6,615 bases of DNA from Mycobacterium sp. (lineage in GTDB: Bacteria > Actinomycetota > Actinomycetes > Mycobacteriales > Mycobacteriaceae), in NCBI GenBank assembly GCA_025965815.1, contig JAOPWF010000343.1, positions 1 through 6,615 of the forward strand, read 5' to 3'. Below are positions 1 through 5,810 of this stretch, one piece after another. The translations under genes were made by a program, and so were the position numbers. The notes beneath the pieces were generated by a model. That model saw only the letters and a program-made list of their open reading frames with translations, was not told where the DNA came from and did not search any database. Position 1 is the stretch's first letter, and the number at the start of each line of letters is the position of its first letter.

Positions 1-1401
1 GCCGACCATCCGGCCCCGGTGTACGGCATCTCCACCGGTTTCGGAGCGCTCGCAACGCGCCACATCCCGCTGGAACTTCGAACCCAGCTGCAGCGCAGCC
101 TGATTCGATCCCATGCAGCAGGGAACGGGCCTGAGGTCGAACGCGAAGTGATCCGCGCGATGATGCTGCTTCGATTGTCTACGCTGGCCACCGGCCGCAC
201 CGGTGTCCGGCCCGAAGTCGCCAAGGCGTACGCGCGACTGCTTTCCACCGGGTTGACGCCCGTTGTTCACGAGTACGGCAGCCTGGGTTGCTCGGGTGAC
301 CTCGCCCCCCTGGCCCACGTGGCCCTCGCGGTCATGGGCGAAGGACAACTGCGCACGCTGGACGGCGAGTTGCTACCCAGCGGCGAAGCTCTCAACGCAC
401 ACGGCCTGGAACCGATCGTCCTCGCCGAGAAGGAAGGCCTCGCCCTTATCAACGGCACCGACGGCATGCTCGGACAACTGGTCCTGGCATTGACCGATCT
501 CGAGCGGCTGCTCAGACTGGCCGACGTCGCCGCGGCGATGAGCGTCGAAGGGCTGCTCGGGACGGACAAGGTCTTCGCGCCGCACCTGCAGGCACTGCGG
601 CCGCAGCCGGGTCAGGCCGTCGCCGCGGCGAACATGAGCCGCATCCTCGCGGATTCGCCCATTGTCGCCAGCCACACCGGACCGGACTGCACCCTGGTGC
701 AGGACGCATACTCGCTGCGGTGCGCACCGCACGTGGCCGGTGCGGCACGAGACACCGTGGCGCATGCCCGCAATGTCGCGAACTGGGAACTGGCCAGCGT
801 CATCGACAACCCCGTCGTCACTCTCGAGGGCCAGGTCGAATCCAATGGGAACTTCCACGGCGCACCCGTCGCATATGTACTGGACTTCCTCGCCATCGTC
901 GTCGCCGACCTCGCCAGCATCAGCGAACGACGTACCGACCGGTTCCTGGACGCCTCCCGCAGTCACGGGCTCAACCCGTTCCTGGCCAACGATCCTGGCG
1001 TCGACAGTGGCCACATGATCGCGCAGTACACCCAGGCCGCAATCGTGTCCGAGCTCAAACGCCTGGCCAGCCCCGCAAGCGTCGATTCGATCCCGTCCTC
1101 CGCGATGCAGGAGGACCACGTCTCCATGGGCTGGTCGGCGGCACGCAAGCTACGCAAAGCCATTGACGGACTCACCCGCGTCCTCGCCATCGAAGTCCTC
1201 ACCGCAGCAAGGGGAATCGACATGCGCACACCGTTGACACCGTCGCCGGCCACCGGTGCTGTGATTGCCACCGTGCGCGCGCAGGTCGAGGGACCGGGCG
1301 CCGACCGCCACCTTGCCCCCGAAATCGAAGCCGTCGTTAATCTCGCACGTGACGGAGCACTGGTCGCCGCCGCGGAATCGATCACCGGCCCCCTGGCTTG
1401 A
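1..1401 (+). CDS. hutH: Histidine ammonia-lyase, 5'-truncated by window edge
   Basis: Catalyses non-oxidative deamination of L-histidine to urocanate, the first step of histidine utilisation, in the cytoplasm. The frame is open from base 1, and the conserved Tyr-containing motif VYGISTGFG begins at base 19. In well-studied HutH this motif lies near residue 50, so about 45 residues are missing upstream and base 19 (GTG) is an internal Val, not a start. Visible family motifs, in order: RSHAAG (substrate-site His), GSLGCSGDLAPLAH (MIO loop; Cys-Ser-Gly at 289-297), LALINGT (Asn near the cofactor), QDAYSLRC (Tyr and Arg), GNFHGAPVA, SERRTDR and MQEDHVSMG (catalytic Glu). All expected active-site residues are present, so the enzyme should be active. 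The triad is Cys-Ser-Gly rather than Ala-Ser-Gly; I recall this as usual in actinobacterial HutH. It ends with TGA inside the convergent neighbour, with no terminator between them. It points the same way as hutU but is separated from it by an inserted block. Confidence 0.96.
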   Translation, partial: ADHPAPVYGISTGFGALATRHIPLELRTQLQRSLIRSHAAGNGPEVEREVIRAMMLLRLSTLATGRTGVRPEVAKAYARLLSTGLTPVVHEYGSLGCSGDLAPLAHVALAVMGEGQLRTLDGELLPSGEALNAHGLEPIVLAEKEGLALINGTDGMLGQLVLALTDLERLLRLADVAAAMSVEGLLGTDKVFAPHLQALRPQPGQAVAAANMSRILADSPIVASHTGPDCTLVQDAYSLRCAPHVAGAARDTVAHARNVANWELASVIDNPVVTLEGQVESNGNFHGAPVAYVLDFLAIVVADLASISERRTDRFLDASRSHGLNPFLANDPGVDSGHMIAQYTQAAIVSELKRLASPASVDSIPSSAMQEDHVSMGWSAARKLRKAIDGLTRVLAIEVLTAARGIDMRTPLTPSPATGAVIATVRAQVEGPGADRHLAPEIEAVVNLARDGALVAAAESITGPLA

Positions 1402-2851
1402 CCTGATCTGAATTCGGAACGAGTCGTCCGAGGTCGTCGAGAAGCAACTCTGCCGCCGCGAGGTCGCCTCGGAGGTCTCGGTCTTCGTCGCTCCGGGGCA
1501 GGTCGGCAGCTAGCAGGAGTGCCTCGCGGAGCACTCCCGCGAACCCGTCGTCGAGCCGACGCTGCCGCAGCAGCCTGACGGCGCCGACCAGTTCGCAGCA
1601 CAGTAACACCCGGTACGCGGCGACTGACCGCTCGAGTTGAAGAGCGCCTTGGGAGGCGAAGGTGGCGTCCTCTTCCGCGCCCCTCGACAGCACCAGCGTC
1701 CCGACGGATGCCGGTTGTGCGGCGTTGCGTATCTCGGCGATCGCCCCCGCTGCGACGTACTCGACCATCATGAGTCCGGACGAGCCTTCCGGGCCGGCGG
1801 CGAGGAAAGCGTTGCCGCCGTTGGTATCCGGATCGTTGAGCATTCTGATTCGCGAATGCGTGATGGGTGCGGTCAAGGCCAACGCAAGGGTGGTTCCGTC
1901 CAATTCGAGGGACAACGACGCCTGGTAGAAGGCACCATGATGAACAACCTCATCGCCTTCGACATCGAACAATGGATTCTCCTGCGCTGTGTTCAACGTT
2001 CGCTCTAGCTGTCCGACAAGCGAGTCCAGTGACGCCACGACGCTTGCTTGAGCAACCGGGTAAACACGCAGCCCGTACGGATCCTGGATGCGCGCAGGGC
2101 TTCGATGGGGCCGCCTGTCGTCCGCGAACAGCGACCACAGTCGTCTGGCGACGGTCTCCACCTGTGGAGCGGCCGCTGCCCGTGCGGCAGCCGCCGAGAA
2201 GGCCGAGGGATTGCCGTCGAGGGCGAGGAAACTGAGCATGTAGATGACACTCGATGCGCGTTCGAGACGGGTGAGCTCGTCCAACGCAAGGCAACTGCGT
2301 CCGACGGTCAATGCGCTGCTGCTCATGAATGGGAGGGCGCTGTCGGCTCCCCACGGCTCCATCGGAGTCAACTCAGCCGTAGCAGGCCTCTCGCCGATCA
2401 ATGTCAACGCTGTCCCTGCGAGCGCCGCGAGGTCACCGGTTCCGATCGATGCGTACTGAAGGAGTTCGGGTAGGGCGTCATCGTTGAGAATTCGCTCGAG
2501 TCCGTCCAAGATCTTTGGATCCAGCCCCGCGCCGGGTACACATAGTTGGACGAGTCGCACCGCGAGCATCGCCCGAACCGTTCTGTCGTGGAGTGGGTCG
2601 CCGTCGTCAACCGCGTGGCTGCGGAGTAGTCGCATCCCGTATTTCGGATCGTCGGGCGGAACGGCCGTGATTCGGTTCGCTCCGACACCCGTCGTGCGGC
2701 CGTAGGTAGCGAATCGTGTGCTGAGATCGGCCGCTTGGTCGTACAGCCGGCCGACGGCCTCCATGACTTTCGGAGAAACAGAGACTTGGTCGCGTCGGTC
2801 TGCGAGCGCCACAACGTCGGCAATCGTGCCGGTCCCGTTCAGCACAATCAT
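1382..2851 (-). CDS. Divergent HutH/PAL-family lyase homologue without canonical MIO triad; candidate trimethylammonia-lyase
   Basis: A full-length 489-residue member of the aromatic amino acid lyase fold family, clearly distinct from the hutH beside it. Shared landmarks: YGRTTGVG with Tyr50, RSHA with His79, QDPYGLR with Tyr259 and Arg262, ENPLF at 291-295, and EEDATF at 393-398, whose Glu394 matches the catalytic Glu of HutH. Differences sit in the active site. The triad that cyclises to MIO is Gly137-Thr138-Gly139 (codons 2435-2443) in SIGTGDLAAL. The Asn of the INGT motif is replaced by Ser (MSSS, 176-179). The GNFHG motif is GAFYQ (306-310), and the His after QED is Ala396. The open frame and retained general acid/base residues argue for function rather than decay. 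By inference it is a lyase for a substrate whose leaving group needs no MIO, such as a trimethylammonium betaine; ergothionase is a precedent. An inactive or regulatory homologue is the alternative. The ATG is supported by GAGGAG six bases upstream. Transcribed divergently from iclR, probably under its control. Confidence 0.85.
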   Translation of the reverse strand: MIVLNGTGTIADVVALADRRDQVSVSPKVMEAVGRLYDQAADLSTRFATYGRTTGVGANRITAVPPDDPKYGMRLLRSHAVDDGDPLHDRTVRAMLAVRLVQLCVPGAGLDPKILDGLERILNDDALPELLQYASIGTGDLAALAGTALTLIGERPATAELTPMEPWGADSALPFMSSSALTVGRSCLALDELTRLERASSVIYMLSFLALDGNPSAFSAAAARAAAAPQVETVARRLWSLFADDRRPHRSPARIQDPYGLRVYPVAQASVVASLDSLVGQLERTLNTAQENPLFDVEGDEVVHHGAFYQASLSLELDGTTLALALTAPITHSRIRMLNDPDTNGGNAFLAAGPEGSSGLMMVEYVAAGAIAEIRNAAQPASVGTLVLSRGAEEDATFASQGALQLERSVAAYRVLLCCELVGAVRLLRQRRLDDGFAGVLREALLLAADLPRSDEDRDLRGDLAAAELLLDDLGRLVPNSDQVKPGGR

Positions 2852-2857
2852 GTAATT

Positions 2858-2863
2858 CTCCTC
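2858..2863 (-). promoter_or_regulatory. Ribosome binding site of the lyase homologue
   Basis: On the minus strand the sequence reads GAGGAG, followed by a six-base spacer (2857-2852) and ATG at 2851-2849. This is close to ideal spacing. It fixes the start of the 489-residue lyase homologue and argues that the gene is translated efficiently. Confidence 0.75.
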
Positions 2864-2925
2864 GTTCTCTACCGCAGATGAGCGCCAGGCTCTATCGTCG
2901 CCGAAGGTCCACCATTTCCGGTAGA

Positions 2926-2954
2926 TGGCAATGAAATTTTACTCAGTGGCAATG
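2926..2954. repeat. TGGCAATG direct repeat with 21-bp period
   Basis: Two identical octamers lie at 2926-2933 and 2947-2954, two helical turns apart. They occupy the middle of the divergent control region, in its most AT-rich part (AAATTTTA lies between them). On the minus strand each contains TTGCCA, which resembles a -35 element, but no well-placed -10 follows. The best reading is a tandem binding site for a regulator; which one is not shown by the sequence. Confidence 0.4.
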
Positions 2955-2965
2955 CGGAGGCGGTT

Positions 2966-2996
2966 GGGCGAAACGTCGGGCTCGTAGATTTCGCCC
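2966..2996. repeat. 8-bp inverted repeat, candidate IclR operator
   Basis: GGGCGAAA at 2966-2973 is matched by its exact reverse complement TTTCGCCC at 2989-2996, with 15 bp between. The arm centres are 23 bp apart, about two helical turns, so a dimeric or tetrameric regulator could grip both on one face. The left arm overlaps the candidate -35 and the right arm touches the candidate -10 of iclR, which would suit autorepression. If it is transcribed it could instead fold as a hairpin just before the iclR ribosome site. Confidence 0.5.
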
Positions 2997-3003
2997 CGAC
3001 GAG

Positions 3004-3010
3004 AGGAGGT
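3004..3010 (+). promoter_or_regulatory. Strong ribosome binding site of iclR, deciding the GTG start
   Basis: AGGAGGT lies four bases before GTG at 3015-3017 and is an almost perfect match to the 16S anti-Shine-Dalgarno sequence. It selects the GTG as the iclR start and leaves just enough residues before the helix-turn-helix domain. Confidence 0.8.
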
Positions 3011-3014
3011 CGCC

Positions 3015-3695
3015 GTGGCCGAACCGTCCACCCGGACTGTGGAACGCGCACTTGCCTTGCTCGCCAGCATCTGCGATCACGGCGGCGCGAATCTTGTCGA
3101 TAGTGCGAGGGATTGCGATCTCGCGCCAAGCACAGCGCTTCGCCTCTTGCGCACGCTCGAGACCACGGGGTTTGTCACCAAGGAAGAGTTCGGGACGTAT
3201 CGGCCCGGAAGTCGCATCATCCAACTCGGCGCGCAGGCGTTGAGCAACCAGTCGTTGATCGACCTGGCCAGACCGGCGATGGAGAAGCTCGTGGCCGACA
3301 CGGGGGAGTCCGTCTACCTCAGCGTCGAAGGGCACGGCGCCACGGCGCTCTACATCAGCATCGTCGAGGGGACGCACTCGGTCCGGCACACCAGTTGGGT
3401 CGGGCGAACAGTGCCGCTCGACACGTCGGCAGCGGGACACGCGCTCCGCGGAGAAGTCCCCGCCGACGGTTACGTCGTTATCGAGCGCGGCGTCGAGGCC
3501 GACGTCACTGCGATCGCGTGCCCGGTGTACTCCGAGGCTCGAATCGTCGGTGCGCTGAGCCTGGTCGTTCCGAGTTACCGGCTCACCGCATCGAAGACGG
3601 TGCAATACGGCCGATTGCTGGTCTCATCCACGGCGGCGGTATCCGCCCGGTTGAGCCGTTCCCCGAAATCACGCCTTCCAGAAAGAAAGTCATGA
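3015..3695 (+). CDS. IclR-family transcriptional regulator
   Basis: A 226-residue cytoplasmic DNA-binding regulator. The N-terminal winged helix-turn-helix spans about residues 6-66, with the recognition helix near 37-51 (APSTALRLLRTLE) and the wing around FGTYRPGSR. The effector-binding domain follows from about residue 75, with family landmarks YLSVEG, HSVRHTSWVGRTVPLDTSAAGHAL, AIACPVY and IVGALSLVVPS. It is shorter than the usual ~250 residues because the helical stretch between GHAL (141-144) and GYVVIERGV (152-160) is nearly absent. The rest of the fold looks intact. The GTG start is set by AGGAGGT. Its TGA overlaps the ATG of the next reading frame (ATGA, 3692-3695), so it was translated together with an importer operon. 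It is the natural candidate to control the divergent lyase homologue and the downstream importer and hutU genes. The inducer is unknown; a urocanate-like or betaine compound is plausible. Confidence 0.93.
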   Translation: MAEPSTRTVERALALLASICDHGGANLVDSARDCDLAPSTALRLLRTLETTGFVTKEEFGTYRPGSRIIQLGAQALSNQSLIDLARPAMEKLVADTGESVYLSVEGHGATALYISIVEGTHSVRHTSWVGRTVPLDTSAAGHALRGEVPADGYVVIERGVEADVTAIACPVYSEARIVGALSLVVPSYRLTASKTVQYGRLLVSSTAAVSARLSRSPKSRLPERKS

Positions 3696-3979
3696 TCACG
3701 TTCGACAATGTTTCCAAGGTGTATCCCGACGGCACCGTCGCTGTCGACAAACTCACCCTTACGGCACCCAACGGAAAGATCACCACTCTGGTCGGCCCGT
3801 CTGGATGTGGAAAAACGACCTCGATGCGGATGATCAACCGCCTGATCGATCCGAGTTCGGGCACGATCGAACTTGACGGAGTCGACACGCAGACCCTCGA
3901 CAGGGCCGCACTTCGTCGCAGAATCGGCTACGTCATCCAGAACGCCGGGCTGTTTCCCCATCGCACCGTCGTCGACAAC

Positions 3980-3986
3980 GTGTGTC
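3980..3986. other. Deletion junction inside the former importer operon
   Basis: ATPase homology in one phase ends at codon GTG 3980-3982, and binding-protein homology in the +1 phase begins around GTC 3984-3986. The join is therefore within GTGTGTC, a short GT-rich stretch that could be microhomology left by illegitimate recombination. No insertion sequence, long repeat or attachment-like sequence is visible at the join. It could be a true deletion of the rest of the ATPase, the permease genes and most of the binding protein, or an assembly collapse. Confidence 0.7.
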
Positions 3987-4106
3987 GCCTTAGAGGACAA
4001 CAAGAACCTGTTCGCCGCCGAGAACGTAGTGCCGGTGATCAACGGAACCAACCTGTCCGATATTGCGAAGAAATGGCTCGCAGGCGCCGGCATCAGCGGA
4101 CAATAA
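3984..4106 (+). pseudogene. 3' remnant of an OpuAC-type substrate-binding protein
   Basis: Read in a different phase from the ATPase fragment, this segment gives about 40 residues starting VALEDNKNLFAAENVVPVI and ending WLAGAGISGQ, then TAA (4104-4106). The pattern ALEDNKNLFAAENVVPVI is characteristic of the C-terminal part of periplasmic or lipoprotein-type binding proteins for glycine betaine, choline and related quaternary amines (OpuAC family). No start codon, signal peptide or ligand-binding half precedes it; directly upstream is the ATPase fragment. In an intact operon the order would be ATPase, permease(s), binding protein, and all of it between this point and ATPase codon 97 is missing. 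The last codons look unmutated, which suggests recent loss. The stop lies 27 bp before hutU, so the importer and hutU belonged to one operon. Confidence 0.78.
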
Positions 4107-4133
4107 GCAACACTGGTTAAGGATTCATCCCTC

Positions 4134-5810
4134 ATGGCTCCGATGTCTGGGACCTCCGGTCCTCGTCCTGTCCGTGCCGCGCGCGGCATCGAAATCTCTT
4201 GCAAGGGTTGGCAACAGGAGGCCGCTCTGCGGATGTTGATGAACAACCTCGACCCAGAGGTCGCCGAGCATCCGGACGAGCTCGTCGTCTACGGCGGAAC
4301 CGGTCGCGCGGCGCGCAGCTGGCCTGCCTTCGACGCGCTCGTGCGAACGTTGCGGCGTCTCGAGGAGGACGAGACGATGCTGGTGCAGTCCGGTAAGCCG
4401 GTCGGCGTCTTCCGCACCAATGTGTGGGCCCCCCGGGTGCTCATCGCCAACTCCAACCTGGTGGGGGACTGGGCGAACTGGGAACAGTTCCGCAGGCTGG
4501 AGGCCGAAGGGCTGACGATGTACGGCCAGATGACGGCAGGATCCTGGATCTACATCGGCACCCAGGGCATCCTGCAGGGCACCTACGAAACGTTCGGTGC
4601 TGTCGCGAAGAAACGGTTCGGCGGTACCCTCGCCGGCACGATCACGCTCACCGCGGGGGTGGGCGGCATGGGCGGCGCGCAACCCCTGGCCGTAACCATG
4701 AACGAAGGCGTCGCCATCTGCGTCGACGTCGATCCCACCCGCATCGACCGTCGAATCGCCAAGCGCTACCTCGATGTCAAGGCCAAGGATCTCGACGACG
4801 CGCTCGCGCTGGCGATAGAAGCACGGGATGCGAAGCGTCCGTTGTCCATCGGCGTCGTCGGTAACGCCGCCGAGATCTTCCCGGCACTGCTCGAACGAGA
4901 CGCACCCATCGACATCGTCACCGACCAGACCTCCGCCCACGACCCGTTGTCCTATCTGCCCATCGGGATCGAGCTGGAAGACATGAAGATGATGGCCGAA
5001 AAGGATCCCATCTACTTCACCGAACAGGCACAGCAGTCCATGGCCAAGCACGTTGCCGCCATGGTCGGGTTCCTGGACAGGGGTGCGGAGGTGTTCGATT
5101 ACGGCAACTCGATCCGCGACGAAGCGCGTAAGGCCGGCTATGACCGCGCGTTCGACTTCCCCGGATTCGTACCGGCCTACATCCGCCCGCAATTCGAGGA
5201 AGGCCTCGGACCGTTCCGGTGGGCCGCACTCTCCGGTGACCCGAAGGACATCGCTGCCACCGACGCGGCGATCCTCGAGCTGTTCCCCGACAATGCGCAC
5301 CTGCGGCGGTGGATCACAATGGCCGGCGAACGCGTCGAGTTCGAAGGACTCCCTGCGCGTATCTGCTGGCTCGGCTACGGCGAACGCCACCGCGCCGGTT
5401 TGAAGTTCAACGAAATGGTGGCCTCCGGCGAACTGTCGGCACCGATCGTCATCGGCCGTGATCACCTCGATTCCGGGTCGGTCGCCTCGCCCTACCGGGA
5501 GACGGAATCCATGCTCGACGGTTCGGACGCGATCGCCGACTGGCCCCTGCTCAATGCGCTGCTCAACACCGCGTCCGGTGCTACCTGGGTGTCAATCCAC
5601 CACGGCGGGGGTGTGGGCATGGGGCGTTCCATCCACGCCGGACAGGTCTCGGTCGCCGACGGGACCGATTTGGCGGCACAGAAACTCGAACGCGTGCTGA
5701 CCAACGACCCCGGCATGGGCGTCATCCGGCACGCCGACGCCGGATACCAGCACGCCACCGCGGTCGCGGCCGAACGCGGCGTGCGCATTCCCATGCAGGA
5801 GAGCGAATGA
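4134..5810 (+). CDS. hutU: Urocanate hydratase
   Basis: Converts urocanate to 4-imidazolone-5-propionate with tightly bound NAD+ used as an electrophile; second step of histidine breakdown, cytoplasmic homodimer. At 558 residues it is the normal family length. Motifs: [13 protein letters not shown] (51-63), [13 protein letters not shown] (133-145), the glycine-rich NAD+ loop [14 protein letters not shown] (173-186), [13 protein letters not shown] with Cys411 (equivalent to Cys410 of the Pseudomonas enzyme), [17 protein letters not shown] (441-457), and [15 protein letters not shown] (489-503). Nothing essential is missing. The start ATG has a modest AAGGA ten bases upstream. It follows the importer scar by 27 bp and overlaps the next gene by four bases (ATGA, 5807-5810), so it is the middle of an operon beginning at iclR. 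HutU relatives that hydrate thiourocanate derivatives have been described, so a broader substrate range cannot be excluded, but the motifs look canonical. Confidence 0.96.
   Translation: MAPMSGTSGPRPVRAARGIEISCKGWQQEAALRMLMNNLDPEVAEHPDELVVYGGTGRAARSWPAFDALVRTLRRLEEDETMLVQSGKPVGVFRTNVWAPRVLIANSNLVGDWANWEQFRRLEAEGLTMYGQMTAGSWIYIGTQGILQGTYETFGAVAKKRFGGTLAGTITLTAGVGGMGGAQPLAVTMNEGVAICVDVDPTRIDRRIAKRYLDVKAKDLDDALALAIEARDAKRPLSIGVVGNAAEIFPALLERDAPIDIVTDQTSAHDPLSYLPIGIELEDMKMMAEKDPIYFTEQAQQSMAKHVAAMVGFLDRGAEVFDYGNSIRDEARKAGYDRAFDFPGFVPAYIRPQFEEGLGPFRWAALSGDPKDIAATDAAILELFPDNAHLRRWITMAGERVEFEGLPARICWLGYGERHRAGLKFNEMVASGELSAPIVIGRDHLDSGSVASPYRETESMLDGSDAIADWPLLNALLNTASGATWVSIHHGGGVGMGRSIHAGQVSVADGTDLAAQKLERVLTNDPGMGVIRHADAGYQHATAVAAERGVRIPMQESE

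Larger units (their letters stand above)
2852..3014. promoter_or_regulatory. Divergent control region between lyase homologue and iclR
   Basis: This 163-bp non-coding stretch must hold the promoters for the leftward lyase homologue and for the rightward iclR operon. It contains two copies of TGGCAATG exactly 21 bp apart (2926-2933 and 2947-2954) and a perfect 8-bp inverted repeat (2966-2973 and 2989-2996). It also holds an imperfect palindrome, CCAT...ATGG, at 2912-2928. A possible rightward promoter is TTGGGC (2964-2969) and TAGATT (2985-2990) with a short 15-bp spacer. No convincing leftward -10/-35 pair was found. IclR-family regulators usually bind such divergent regions and control both their own gene and the neighbour; that it happens here is inference. 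Confidence 0.6.
3692..4120 (+). pseudogene. Truncated OpuCA/OpuBA-like ABC importer ATPase (first 97 codons plus out-of-frame tail)
   Basis: The first 97 residues are a well-preserved N-terminus of an ABC ATPase of the glycine betaine/choline/carnitine importer class. They include Walker A GPSGCGKT at 35-42, the typical MRMINRLIDPSSG, and the Q-loop YVIQNAGLFPH with Gln83. After TVVDNV (codon 97, 3980-3982) homology stops and 45 arginine-rich, unrelated residues follow to TAA at 4118-4120. The signature LSGGQ, Walker B, D-loop and switch His are all missing, so it cannot hydrolyse ATP as an importer subunit. The unrelated tail arises because the frame crosses the coding sequence of a different gene, the binding-protein 3' end, in another phase. 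The ATG overlaps the iclR stop by four bases, showing the original operon order iclR then importer. In frame, this ORF also continues upstream to 3113, but that part is an iclR shadow. Confidence 0.88.

Noticed and set aside
19..21. GTG at base 19 as the true hutH start
   Set aside because: It falls immediately before the conserved YGISTGFG motif; known HutH proteins have about 45 to 50 residues before it, and the frame is open back to base 1.
373..1119. Minus-strand open frame opposite hutH
   Set aside because: Low-complexity shadow frame with no family motif, lying fully inside the well-supported hutH.
1402..1440. Possible terminator hairpin after hutH (CGGA...TCCG near 1416-1431)
   Set aside because: Only a 4-bp stem with no T-run, and it lies inside the coding region of the convergent lyase homologue.
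2943..3605. Minus-strand open frame opposite iclR
   Set aside because: Runs through the divergent control region and antisense to iclR, with a composition typical of a shadow frame and no recognisable motif.
3113..3691. 5' extension of the ATPase fragment frame, making an apparent 335-residue protein
   Set aside because: The added part is an Arg-rich out-of-phase reading of iclR. The ATPase proper starts at ATG 3692, where homology begins and where the start overlaps the iclR stop.
3950..4010. Insertion-sequence or phage-attachment scar at the importer junction
   Set aside because: No terminal inverted repeats, target-site duplication or transposase remnant is visible; a simple join with at most a few bases of microhomology explains it.
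3692..4120. A genuine small fusion protein of ATPase and binding-protein parts
   Set aside because: The two parts are in different frames, the ATPase lacks signature, Walker B and switch regions, and the tail is an unrelated Arg-rich reading.
4125..5465. Long minus-strand open frame (446 codons) opposite hutU
   Set aside because: Antisense shadow of a high-GC gene. Its translation is Gly/Val/Asp/Arg/His-rich with no recognisable domain, while the plus strand encodes a complete canonical HutU.
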